In this document: in pieces, positions 30,770-39,057 of the stretch
Position numbering within the stretch: the first letter of the stretch is position 1
How the letters are laid out: every line of letters starts with the position of its first letter
NCBI RefSeq assembly: GCF_002879865.1
Contig: NZ_PNXY01000005.1
Coordinates: 124,001 to 188,000, forward strand
Source of the DNA: Paraburkholderia rhynchosiae
Lineage (GTDB): Bacteria > Pseudomonadota > Gammaproteobacteria > Burkholderiales > Burkholderiaceae
DNA length: 64,000 bases
Reading direction: 5' to 3'
The notes under the pieces: generated by a model
Seen by the model: the letters and a program-made list of their open reading frames with translations, nothing else
Told to the model about the DNA's origin: nothing
Databases searched by the model: none
Made by a program: the position numbers and the translations under genes

Positions 30770-31009
30770 ATGCAGCGCTATGGAAACAGAAGCGGGAAAT
30801 CCGGCGTCGTGGCTTACGAAATCAGCGATAACTTCGTCGCCGCTCGGTTCAACTCGGGCACGACTTACTGGTATTCGAAGAAGAGCGTCGGCGTGAAACA
30901 TGTCGCTGCGCTCAAGCGACTCGCGAAGCAAGGCGAGGGCCTTGGCACCTACATCAGCCAGCACCCGGAAGTGAGAGACGGCTACGAGCGCAAGGATCCC
31001 CCGGACTGA
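30770..31009 (+). CDS. Small conserved-looking protein, KTSC-like
   Basis: A 79-residue basic cytoplasmic protein. The central part YEISDNFVAARFNSGTTYWY resembles the beta-strand core of KTSC domains (short proteins or C-terminal domains of unknown function, often ending in a Y-x-Y pattern). The rest, HVAALKRLAKQGEGLGTYIS, looks helical. Evidence that it is real is the strong ribosome site GGGAGGTGA seven bases before the ATG and balanced amino-acid composition. It is divergent from ruvC. Function is unknown; the KTSC link is tentative. Confidence 0.65.
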   Translation: MQRYGNRSGKSGVVAYEISDNFVAARFNSGTTYWYSKKSVGVKHVAALKRLAKQGEGLGTYISQHPEVRDGYERKDPPD

Positions 31010-31045
31010 CCACTGACGCGCGGCGTCGCGGGCATCCAAAGACAA

Positions 31046-31077
31046 AACGGCCCGGCGGAAAATTCCACCGGGCCGTT
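31046..31077. terminator. Hairpin between the KTSC-like gene and purH
   Basis: AACGGCCCGG and CCGGGCCGTT form a 10-bp stem around a 12-base loop between convergent genes. The T run after it is short on the plus strand; on the minus strand TTTGTC follows. Confidence 0.65.
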
Positions 31078-31130
31078 CGATCGTCTCTTACTCCGGACGG
31101 TGCAACAACACGCCGCTCGTCAAGCCGGAA

Positions 31131-32696
31131 TCAATGCCGGAAGTGACGCACGCCGGTCAACACCATCGCGATGTTGTGTTCGTCCGCGGCACTGACCACT
31201 TCGTCGTCGCGCATTGAGCCGCCCGGTTGAATCACGCAGGTCGCGCCCGCTGCCACGACCACGTCGAGGCCGTCGCGGAACGGGAAGAATGCGTCCGAAG
31301 CGACCGCCGAACCGGTCAGCGTCAAACCGGCGTTCTGCGCCTTGATGCTGGCGATGCGCGCCGAGTCCACACGGCTCATCTGACCCGCGCCGACGCCGAG
31401 CGTCATGCCGTTGCCGCAGAACACGATTGCGTTCGACTTCACGTACTTCGCCACGCGCCATGCGAACAGCAGGTCGTCCATTTCCTTCGGCGTCGGATGA
31501 CGCTTCGTGACCACACGCAACTCACGCGGCTGCACGTTCTTTGAATCGAGCGATTGCACCAGCAGCCCACCGCCCACGCGTTTCAGATCGAACGCGTTAT
31601 GGCCTTCGCCCAAGGCGATTTCGAGCAGACGCACGTTCTGCTTGGCCGCGAAAACCTGGCGTGCTTCCGCGCTCAACGACGGCGCGATCAGCACTTCGAC
31701 GAACTGCTTGGCCACCGCTTGCGCTGCCGCTTCATCCACTTCGCGATTGAACGCGATGATGCCGCCGAACGCCGACGTCGGATCGGTCTGGAACGCCTTC
31801 GAATACGCTTCGTTTGCGTCGACGCCCACCGCCACGCCGCACGGATTCGCGTGCTTGACGATCACGCAGGCCGGTACATCGAAGGTCTTCACGCATTCCC
31901 ACGCCGCGTCGGAATCCGCAATGTTGTTGTACGAGAGTTCCTTGCCCTGCAACTGGTTGTAGTTCGCGAGCGCGCCGGCCGGCACCGACAGGTTGCGATA
32001 GAACGCCGCGCTCTGATGCGGGTTCTCGCCGTAGCGCAAGTCCTGCACCTTGTTGAAGGCCAGATTGAGCGTTGCCGGATAAGCGTTGCGCGACGAGTGT
32101 TGCAGTTCGTCGGTGAGGCTCGTCAGATAATTCGTGATCGCGCCGTCGTACTGCGCAGTGTGTGCAAACACCTTCGTCGCGAGACGGAAATTCGTCTTGT
32201 ACGACACTGCGTTGCTGTTCGCGCGCATTTCATCGAGCACGACCGCGTAGTCAACCGGATCGACCACCACCGTCACGTCGCGATGGTTCTTCGCAGCGGA
32301 GCGCAGCATGGTTGGACCGCCGATGTCGATGTTCTCGATCGCGTCTTCCAGCGAGCACTCTTCTTTCGACACGGTCTGCACGAACGGGTACAGGTTCACG
32401 ACCAGCAGGTCGATGGTCGGAATATCGTGCTTCTCGAGCGCCGCCATGTGTTCCGGCAGGTCGCGGCGCGCGAGAATGCCGCCGTGCACCTTCGGATGCA
32501 GCGTTTTCACGCGCCCGTCCAGCATTTCCGGGAAGCCCGTGTAATCGGCGACTTCAGTGACGGAGAGGCCGGCGTCCGCGAGCAGTTTCGCGGTGCCGCC
32601 GGTCGACAGGATCTTGACGCCGAGGTCCGACAGCGACTTGGCGAAGTCGACGATGCCGGACTTGTCGGAAACGGAGATGAGCGCTTGCTTGATCAT
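31131..32696 (-). CDS. purH: Bifunctional AICAR transformylase / IMP cyclohydrolase
   Basis: A 521-residue two-domain enzyme catalysing the last two steps to IMP. The N-terminal MGS-like cyclohydrolase domain (1-about 190) starts [19 protein letters not shown] and has STGGTAKLL and [23 protein letters not shown]. The C-terminal transformylase domain (about 200-521) includes [15 protein letters not shown], the catalytic Lys-His in [15 protein letters not shown] (about 270) and [10 protein letters not shown] near 460. It lies 65 bp downstream of fis on the same strand, completing a dusB-fis-purH series. Confidence 0.97.
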   Translation of the reverse strand: MIKQALISVSDKSGIVDFAKSLSDLGVKILSTGGTAKLLADAGLSVTEVADYTGFPEMLDGRVKTLHPKVHGGILARRDLPEHMAALEKHDIPTIDLLVVNLYPFVQTVSKEECSLEDAIENIDIGGPTMLRSAAKNHRDVTVVVDPVDYAVVLDEMRANSNAVSYKTNFRLATKVFAHTAQYDGAITNYLTSLTDELQHSSRNAYPATLNLAFNKVQDLRYGENPHQSAAFYRNLSVPAGALANYNQLQGKELSYNNIADSDAAWECVKTFDVPACVIVKHANPCGVAVGVDANEAYSKAFQTDPTSAFGGIIAFNREVDEAAAQAVAKQFVEVLIAPSLSAEARQVFAAKQNVRLLEIALGEGHNAFDLKRVGGGLLVQSLDSKNVQPRELRVVTKRHPTPKEMDDLLFAWRVAKYVKSNAIVFCGNGMTLGVGAGQMSRVDSARIASIKAQNAGLTLTGSAVASDAFFPFRDGLDVVVAAGATCVIQPGGSMRDDEVVSAADEHNIAMVLTGVRHFRH

Positions 32697-32761
32697 GATG
32701 AAGACGAAAAGCCGAAGGGAAACGTGGCAGGGCGCGAGAAACTACAACAAGGTACAACCGG

Positions 32762-32995
32762 CTACAACAAACCATGCTGTTGCAGTTTCTTGCGCAGCGT
32801 ATTGCGGTTGATGCCGAGATACTCGGCGGCCAGCGACTGATTGCCGCCGGCCTGCTCGAGCACCACTTCGAGCAGGGGTTTTTCCACGCACGAAATCACC
32901 ATGTCATAGACGTCGTGCGGATTGGAGCCGTCGAGGTCCTGGAAATAGATGCCCAGGCTGTCGCGGACAGATTGTTCGATATTGTTCTTGCTCAT
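32762..32995 (-). CDS. fis: Fis-family DNA-binding protein
   Basis: A 77-residue nucleoid protein of the Fis family. The C-terminal helix-turn-helix is QAGGNQSLAAEYLGINRNTLRKKLQQHGLL (residues 48-77, with a single break in composition), nearly identical in plan to E. coli Fis. The N-terminal part is shorter than E. coli Fis (98). Its ATG overlaps the dusB stop by four bases (ATGA), the classic dusB-fis arrangement. Confidence 0.95.
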   Translation of the reverse strand: MSKNNIEQSVRDSLGIYFQDLDGSNPHDVYDMVISCVEKPLLEVVLEQAGGNQSLAAEYLGINRNTLRKKLQQHGLL

Positions 32996-34068
32996 GCTGC
33001 TAGTCGGTCGGTGTGGTCCTCGCCCTTGTTGTCGGGCCCGGGGTTGCCAACTGTTTCGTCGACGTAGACGAGGCGGTCGGAGATCGCCTTCTGTGCGTCG
33101 AAGAACTCATTGACGGCGAGGAGTTGTTCGCGCGTGGTATCCAGCGTATTCATGCGATGCCGGAACACGTTGGCGCCGGAAAGGCCGCGAGTGTACCAGC
33201 CGATGTGCTTGCGCGCAGTGCGAACGCCCGTAAATTCCCCGTAGAACGCGTAGTGATCTTCCAGGTGCTCGTTCATGACCTGCTGGATTTCGTCGATGCG
33301 CGGCGGCGGCAGCAACTCGCCCGTTTGCAGGAAATGCTCGATCTCGCGGAATAGCCACGGGCGCCCCTGCGCCGCGCGGCCAATCATGATGGCGTCCGCG
33401 CCCGTGACGGCGAGCACGTGGCGCGCTTTTTCCGGCGACGTTATGTCGCCGTTGGCGACCACCGGAATGCGCACGGCGACCTTGACCGCCGCGATGGTCT
33501 CGTATTCGGCGTCGCCGTGATACAGGTCGGCACGCGTGCGGCCGTGCACGGTCAGCATCGAAATACCGGCGGCTTCGGCGAGACGCGCGACGTTCAGCGC
33601 ATTTTTATTCTCACGATCCCAGCCGGTGCGGATCTTCAGCGTGACGGGCACCGCGTCGGGACCGACGCCAACGGCGCCCACCACCGCCTCGACAATGCGC
33701 TGCACGAGCGGCTCGTTCTGCAGCAGGGCCGACCCCGCCGCCACGTTGCACACCTTCTTGGCCGGGCAGCCCATGTTGATGTCGATGATCTGCGCGCCGT
33801 TCGCCACGTTGTAGCGGGCCGCTTCGGCCATCATGGCCGGATCGGCGCCGGCGATCTGCACGGCGATCGGCTCGACTTCGCCCGCGTGATTCGCGCGGCG
33901 CATGGTCTTCTCGCTCTTCCACAACTGCGCGTTAGACGCGACCATTTCCGACACCGCATAGCCCGCGCCCAGCCGTTTGCACAACTGCCGGAACGGCCGG
34001 TCGGTCACGCCGGCCATGGGCGCGACGAACAGGTTATTACGCAGATTGTGCGAGCCGAGAATGGGCAT
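32992..34068 (-). CDS. dusB: tRNA-dihydrouridine synthase B
   Basis: A 358-residue FMN-dependent reductase making dihydrouridine in tRNA. Family blocks: VAPMAGVTDRPFRQLCKRLGAG (residues 14-35), DINMGCPAKKVCNVAAGSALL with the catalytic Cys (about 97-117), VTLKIRTGWD (about 140), TVHGRTRADLYHG (about 170) and MIGRAAQGRPWLF (about 225). I use ATG 34068 (MPILGSHNLRNNLFVAPMAG); the 78 residues of open frame further upstream are not family-like. It is the first gene of dusB-fis, overlapping fis by four bases. Confidence 0.95.
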   Translation of the reverse strand: MPILGSHNLRNNLFVAPMAGVTDRPFRQLCKRLGAGYAVSEMVASNAQLWKSEKTMRRANHAGEVEPIAVQIAGADPAMMAEAARYNVANGAQIIDINMGCPAKKVCNVAAGSALLQNEPLVQRIVEAVVGAVGVGPDAVPVTLKIRTGWDRENKNALNVARLAEAAGISMLTVHGRTRADLYHGDAEYETIAAVKVAVRIPVVANGDITSPEKARHVLAVTGADAIMIGRAAQGRPWLFREIEHFLQTGELLPPPRIDEIQQVMNEHLEDHYAFYGEFTGVRTARKHIGWYTRGLSGANVFRHRMNTLDTTREQLLAVNEFFDAQKAISDRLVYVDETVGNPGPDNKGEDHTDRLAA

Positions 34069-34315
34069 GACGTGGACGCGCGCGCGACCGATTGCACATG
34101 CTGTCAATCGGAGCGTTCGCGAAATGCGAGGGAAAACCGCTATTTTAGCGTTAACGGATAAGCGGCACCCGACATGCGGGCGTCGTAAGTCATTAAATCT
34201 TCTATGAAAGTGGTTCGCGTCATAGAAACCTGCACCGCTTGCGCAACGCTTTTCTGAGCGACGGAAAGCGCTGCGCCACGCCCGCCACGCCATCCCGCGC
34301 AAGCGGGCGGCGCGT

Positions 34316-35689
34316 TCAGCGGCGCTGCCCGAACATCATTTGACGCGCAAGCGCGGTTTTCACCGGCGGCACGAATTCGAGCGCGGTCAGCGCGAGGCCG
34401 CGCATGATCGGGAGCGGCGCGAAGTCGACGGTGAAAAGACGCGCGAGCGTGTCGGTGGCACCGATCGTCAGGCGCCGGTCGAGCGCGCGGCGCTGCGCGA
34501 ACGCGGCGAGCGCAAGCGGCGTGGGGCCTTCTGCCGACAATGCGTCGGCCAGCGCGTGCGCGTCGCGCAAGCCGAGATTGAGACCTTGGCCCGCGACCGG
34601 ATGCAGCGTTTGCGCTGCATTGCCGATCGCGACGACGCGGCCCTTCACGAGCGTATCGACGGCGTTCAGCCCTAACGGAAACGACGCGCGACCCCTGATC
34701 TGCGTGAAGCGTCCCATGCGGCCGCCGAATGCGGTGCCAAGTTCGCCGAGGAATTCGTCATCGGCGAGTTGCGCGCGGCGCGCGGCCTCGTCGGGCGAGC
34801 AGCACCAGACGAGCGCGTAATCGGCGCCGCGCACGCCGCCCGTCGGCAGCAAGGCGATCGGACCTTGCGATGTGAAGCGCTCCCACGCCACATGCGGTTG
34901 GGGCGCCGACACGCTCACCGTGCCAACCAGCGCTGTCTGGCCGTAGTCGCGCGTGCCACGTTCGTCTGAGCGTTTGCTGCGTGGCAAGCCGGCGTCGTTC
35001 GGCGCGGATGCCCGCGTGTAGGTTCCGGCGTCGCGCTCCGCGTCTTTTTCTGCGTCGCTGTCAGCGCTCTCATCGACCGCCGCGGTTGCGCTGGTTGCCG
35101 CACCCATGCGTCCATTACCGTGCCCACCTTTCTGATCGCCGAACAGCCCGCCTTCCGCGTTCACCAGAATGCGCGTGCGGAGCCGGCGCGTCACGCCCGC
35201 CGTTTCAATCGCCAGCGTGACCCCGTCATCTTCCTGAACAGGCGCGGCGGCGGACGTCGAGCGGAACCAGTGCACCGGCGTCGCGTGCACCGCTTCCGCC
35301 AGGCCGTGGACGATCGAGCCGTAGCGCAACACGTAGCCGAGCGCGGGCAGGCCGTGCTCGCTGTGCTCGATCACAGTGCGGCCGAAGTGTCCGCGTTGCG
35401 ATACGTGGATGCGCTGGATCGCGGTGGCGTCGGCTGGCCAGCGCAACGGTTCGAGGATCATGCGGCTGCCATGCGACACGGCGATGGCGCGCGGATCGGC
35501 AATCGAATCTTCCGGCTCGCGCGCATCGACGAGGCCGATTTTCAGCGCGCGCGTCATGCTGCGGCGCGCCAGCCAACCGGCGAGCGCAAGCCCGACCGGG
35601 CCGGCGCCGACAATCGTCACGTCAAAATCGAATGTGTGACCGGACGCGGCGGGCTTCAGAATCACCGTCGACTGGGATACGTCGTTCAT
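34316..35689 (-). CDS. UbiH/UbiF/COQ6-family FAD hydroxylase with an internal insertion
   Basis: A 457-residue flavoprotein monooxygenase probably acting in ubiquinone ring hydroxylation. The FAD-binding GxGxxG is VGAGPVGLALAGWLA (residues 27-41), DPRAIAVSHGSR (about 65-76) is the UbiH-family NAD(P)H/FAD signature, and GNAAQTLHPVAGQGLNLGLRDAHALADAL near 375 is the second FAD motif. Residues about 187-246 are an Asp/Ala/Ser/Arg-rich low-complexity insertion between LFGDQ and RDYGQTALVG, which other family members normally join directly. The gene follows pepP by 6 bp, as in many proteobacteria where pepP-ubiH form an operon. Confidence 0.85.
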   Translation of the reverse strand: MNDVSQSTVILKPAASGHTFDFDVTIVGAGPVGLALAGWLARRSMTRALKIGLVDAREPEDSIADPRAIAVSHGSRMILEPLRWPADATAIQRIHVSQRGHFGRTVIEHSEHGLPALGYVLRYGSIVHGLAEAVHATPVHWFRSTSAAAPVQEDDGVTLAIETAGVTRRLRTRILVNAEGGLFGDQKGGHGNGRMGAATSATAAVDESADSDAEKDAERDAGTYTRASAPNDAGLPRSKRSDERGTRDYGQTALVGTVSVSAPQPHVAWERFTSQGPIALLPTGGVRGADYALVWCCSPDEAARRAQLADDEFLGELGTAFGGRMGRFTQIRGRASFPLGLNAVDTLVKGRVVAIGNAAQTLHPVAGQGLNLGLRDAHALADALSAEGPTPLALAAFAQRRALDRRLTIGATDTLARLFTVDFAPLPIMRGLALTALEFVPPVKTALARQMMFGQRR

Positions 35690-35695
35690 TGTGGG

Positions 35696-37105
35696 TTACT
35701 TCCTTGTTTCATGTGCCGCGCGGGCTTCCTGCATTAGCGCCTCGATCTCGCCGGCGGCCACCGGCACGTCGCGCGTCATCAGTTCGCAGCCGGTCGGCGT
35801 GACGATCGCGTCGTCCTCGATGCGCATACCGATGTTCCAGTAACGCTCGGGCACGCCTTCGGCCGGCCGGATGTACAGGCCCGGCTCGATGGTCAACGTC
35901 ATCGAAGCCTGCAACGTGCGCCACGGCAGCGCGCCCGCTTCGTCGCGCGGCGCCCCGCGCTCGCGGTAGTCGCCGACATCGTGCACGTCCATGCCGAGCC
36001 AGTGGCCAGTGCGGTGCATATAGAACGGCGCGTAGGCGCGCTCGGCGATCACGTCCTCGACGGAAGCCAACTTCTTGCGGTCGACGATGCCCGTATCCAG
36101 CAAGCCTTGCGACAGCACGCGAACAGCGGCCTGGTGCGGATCGTCGAAAGTCGCGCCGACGCGCGTGGCATCGACGGCCGCCTGCTGCGCGGCCAGCACG
36201 ATGTCATACAGTTCGCGCTGTGCTGGCGTGAAGCGGCCGCTCGCGGGGAACGTGCGCGTGATATCGGATGCGTAGCCGTCCAGCTCGCAGGCCGCGTCGA
36301 TCAGGATCAGGTCGCCATCTTGCGCAATCGCGTTGCCAGCCGGGTAGTGCAGCACGCACGCATTAGCGCCGGCCGCGACGATCGACGTATAAGCGGGCGC
36401 CTGCGCACCGAATTTGCGGAACGTGTAGAGCAGCTCCGCTTCGAGTTCATACTCGCGCACGCCGGGGCGGCACGCGGCCATCGCCCGGCGGTGCGCCTGC
36501 GCGGAGATTTGCCCGGCGCGGCGCATGATCGCGAGTTCGTGGTCGTCCTTGATGAGCCGCATGTCGTCGAGGAGCGGCACCAGATCGCGCGCGGCCGCGG
36601 GCGCCGCGACGCCACTGCGCCCTTGCGCGCGCACGGCGTCGAGCCAGCCGCGCACTTGTCCGTCGAGCGTTTCCGACACGCCGAGCGCGTAGTGCAGCGA
36701 CGGCTTGTCGGCGAGGAGCCGCGGCAGGTGTGCGTCGATCTCGCCGAACGGAAATGCGGCGTCGAATCCGAACGCCACGCGCGCGCCGTCGGGCCCGAAA
36801 CGAAAGCCTTCCCATGTCTCGCGCTCGACGTTTTTCTCGCGGCAGAACAGGATCGACGCCGGCTCGCCGGATGCGGCGCTCGCATCGAGCACGAGCAGCG
36901 CTTCGGGTTCCGTAAAGCCGGTCAAATAGTAGAAGTAGCTGTCGTGCCGGTACGGATAATCGGCGTCCCGGTTGCGCAGCGCTTCGGGCGCGGTCGGCAC
37001 GATGGCGACGCCGCCGCCCGCCGCGCGCAGCGCGGCGAGTACGCGCTCGCGGCGCGTGCGGTAGACGTCGATGGCGATGGTGGGTTCGGTCGGCTGGTTC
37101 ATCAT
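35696..37105 (-). CDS. pepP: Xaa-Pro aminopeptidase
   Basis: A 469-residue M24B metallopeptidase removing an N-terminal residue before proline. An AMP_N domain precedes the pita-bread catalytic domain. Metal ligands are in LILIDAACELDGYASDITRTFP (about 283, two Asp), MHRTGHWLGMDVHDVG (about 374, His), LTIEPGLYI (about 411, Glu) and GMRIEDD (about 431, Glu). Two consecutive Met codons (37105, 37102) are possible starts; the 60 residues of open frame upstream are Arg/Ala-rich and not conserved-like. It overlaps nothing but sits 6 bp from the UbiH-family gene. Confidence 0.93.
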   Translation of the reverse strand: MMNQPTEPTIAIDVYRTRRERVLAALRAAGGGVAIVPTAPEALRNRDADYPYRHDSYFYYLTGFTEPEALLVLDASAASGEPASILFCREKNVERETWEGFRFGPDGARVAFGFDAAFPFGEIDAHLPRLLADKPSLHYALGVSETLDGQVRGWLDAVRAQGRSGVAAPAAARDLVPLLDDMRLIKDDHELAIMRRAGQISAQAHRRAMAACRPGVREYELEAELLYTFRKFGAQAPAYTSIVAAGANACVLHYPAGNAIAQDGDLILIDAACELDGYASDITRTFPASGRFTPAQRELYDIVLAAQQAAVDATRVGATFDDPHQAAVRVLSQGLLDTGIVDRKKLASVEDVIAERAYAPFYMHRTGHWLGMDVHDVGDYRERGAPRDEAGALPWRTLQASMTLTIEPGLYIRPAEGVPERYWNIGMRIEDDAIVTPTGCELMTRDVPVAAGEIEALMQEARAAHETRK

Positions 37106-37320
37106 GCGATTGTAGCGCCCAATGCACGGACTCATTTTGCGCGGATGCCGGCGCCGAACGACCGGTGCGTTGGCCGTTCGGCCGGCTAGACGGCGGGCTG
37201 GAGTCGCGGCAATGTTGCAATCCATCCACAGCGAGTGTGCACGCGGCTCCCGAAGAGCGCGCGGGGCACTCGCGCGCGCCGCCAAGCACTTATACTTTCG
37301 CCGGATTCAGAAAAAGGCAG

Positions 37321-37941
37321 ATGGCAATGATGAAACTCATCGGTTCGCTCGCCAGCCCGTTCGTGCGCAAAGCGCGCATCGTGTTGGCCGACAAGAAGAT
37401 CGACTACGAGCTGGTGCCCGAGAACGTCTGGGCGTCGGATACTCGCATTCACACCTTCAATCCGCTTGGCAAGGTGCCGTGCCTCGTGATGGAAGACGGC
37501 GAAGCGGTGTTCGACTCGCGCGTGATCTGCGAGTACGTGGACACGCTGTCGCCGGTTGGCAAGCTGATTCCGCAATCCGGGCGCGAGCGCATCGAGGTGC
37601 GTTGCTGGGAAGCGCTCGCCGACGGCCTGCTGGACGCAGCCGTGCTGATCCGCCTGGAAAGCACGCAGCGCACGCCGGAGCAGCGCGTCGACGCATGGGT
37701 GGCGCGGCAGCAGCGCAAGATCGACGAAGCGCTCGTCGCCATGTCGCAAGGATTGGGCAGCAAGCCGTGGTGCGCGGGCAATCACTACACGCTCGCGGAT
37801 ATCGCGGTGGGTTGCGCATTGGGTTATCTCGACTTCCGCATGCCGGAACTGAATTGGCGCGAGCCGCATCCGAACCTCGACAAGCATTTTCAGAAACTTT
37901 CGCTGCGTCAGTCGTTTATTGATACCGTGCCAGCTAACTGA
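37321..37941 (+). CDS. Glutathione S-transferase family protein
   Basis: A 206-residue GST. The thioredoxin-like N-terminal domain starts MKLIGSLASPFVRKARIVL, with the conserved cis-Pro in GKVPCLVMEDGEAVFDSRVICEYVD (about 52-76, including the E/D-S pair that contacts glutathione). The C-terminal helical domain has the N-capping motif YTLADIAVGCALGYLDFR near 160. It resembles the YibF/GstB-like bacterial group. The start may be 37321, 37327 or 37330, since AAGGCAG precedes all three. Electrophile substrate unknown. Confidence 0.88.
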   Translation: MAMMKLIGSLASPFVRKARIVLADKKIDYELVPENVWASDTRIHTFNPLGKVPCLVMEDGEAVFDSRVICEYVDTLSPVGKLIPQSGRERIEVRCWEALADGLLDAAVLIRLESTQRTPEQRVDAWVARQQRKIDEALVAMSQGLGSKPWCAGNHYTLADIAVGCALGYLDFRMPELNWREPHPNLDKHFQKLSLRQSFIDTVPAN

Positions 37942-38040
37942 TTGAAGCGCTGGATATAAACATGCTCGCAATTGTGGCAAATTTGCAAAATTGCGTTAAT
38001 CAGTCTTTCAGTGTCATGAATTAAGGCTTTCATTTGTGGT

Positions 38041-38070
38041 AAAAAGCGCCTTCCGCCAGGCGCTTTTTTT
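38041..38070 (+). terminator. Terminator downstream of the GST gene
   Basis: AAAAAGCGCC, loop TTCCGCCA, GGCGCTTTTT and further T's form a strong rho-independent terminator 100 bp after the stop. Confidence 0.88.
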
Positions 38071-38203
38071 TCGTCTGCCGCTTGGGGCAATGGTTATGCA
38101 ATCAACATATTCGGCCGTCTTTGCGCCGATACGCGGCCATTGCAAATGGGCGGTGCATCGAGCGCGCCGTCGAAACGAATAACACCACCAAGAGACTTTC
38201 ACC

Positions 38204-38962
38204 ATGAAACCGTATCGCCTCGTTATTGCCGCTTCCTTCTGCTCGCTGTTTGCCGCGTGCTCCAATGTCAGCAACATGGATCCCTCCGCGCTGATCCAGT
38301 CCGGACAGTTGGCCACCCAGGCCGCGACGCTCACCGACGCCGACGTGCGGGCGTTGACCGATAAGTCGTGTGTGCAACTCGACAGCGAAAACAAGATCGC
38401 GCCGGCCAACAGCAAGTACCAGCAACGTCTGAACAAGATTGCCGCGCAGTTGGGCGACAACATCAACGGCACGCCGGTGAATTACAAGGTGTACATGACG
38501 AAGGACGTCAATGCATGGGCAATGGCGAACGGCTGCGTGCGCGTTTACAGCGGTTTGATGGACATGATGAACGACAGCGAGGTGCGCGGCGTGGTCGGCC
38601 ATGAAATGGGCCATGTGGCGCTCGGTCATACGAAGAAGGCGATGCAGGTTGCGTATGCGACGTCGGCGGCGCGTTCGGTGGCGTCTTCAGCGGGCGGTAT
38701 TGCCGGCTCGCTGTCCGGCTCGCAATTGGGCGAATTCTCCGAAAAGCTGATTAACGCCCAATTCTCGCAAACGCAGGAAAGCGCAGCGGACGATTATTCG
38801 TTCGATTTGCAGAAAAAGAAGAAACTCGATCCCTCGGGTCTGGTGACCGCATTCAACAAACTCGCGCAAATGGATGGCGGAAAATCGAGTATGTTGAGTT
38901 CGCATCCGGCGTCGCCGGCACGTGCGCAGCATATTCAGCAGCGCATTGCGTCGAATCAGTAA
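38204..38962 (+). CDS. LoiP/YggG-like M48 metalloprotease lipoprotein
   Basis: A 252-residue lipoprotein. A signal peptide ends in the lipobox LFAAC with acylated Cys19. The Ser at +2 points to outer-membrane sorting. The M48 zinc site is HEMGH at about 133-137 (VVGHEMGHVALGH), and the third ligand Glu is in QTQESAADDYSFDLQ near 188-192. E. coli LoiP is an outer-membrane protease induced by low osmolarity and working with BepA-type quality control (recalled). No membrane-spanning segments follow the signal. Function by family only. Confidence 0.88.
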   Translation: MKPYRLVIAASFCSLFAACSNVSNMDPSALIQSGQLATQAATLTDADVRALTDKSCVQLDSENKIAPANSKYQQRLNKIAAQLGDNINGTPVNYKVYMTKDVNAWAMANGCVRVYSGLMDMMNDSEVRGVVGHEMGHVALGHTKKAMQVAYATSAARSVASSAGGIAGSLSGSQLGEFSEKLINAQFSQTQESAADDYSFDLQKKKKLDPSGLVTAFNKLAQMDGGKSSMLSSHPASPARAQHIQQRIASNQ

Positions 38963-38981
38963 CGCTTGCGTGGTTCGATAG

Positions 38982-39018
38982 ACGCGCGCTCGCGGTCATG
39001 CCGCGGCGCGCGTTTTTT
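38982..39018 (+). terminator. Terminator of the M48 protease gene
   Basis: ACGCGCG and CGCGCGT enclose an inner CGCGG/CCGCG stem and are followed by TTTTTT (39013-39018). It lies between the convergent protease and lnt genes. Confidence 0.82.
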
Positions 39019-39057
39019 AATGCGGGTCATTGGGTTTATTGGGGCTTATCGGGGGGC

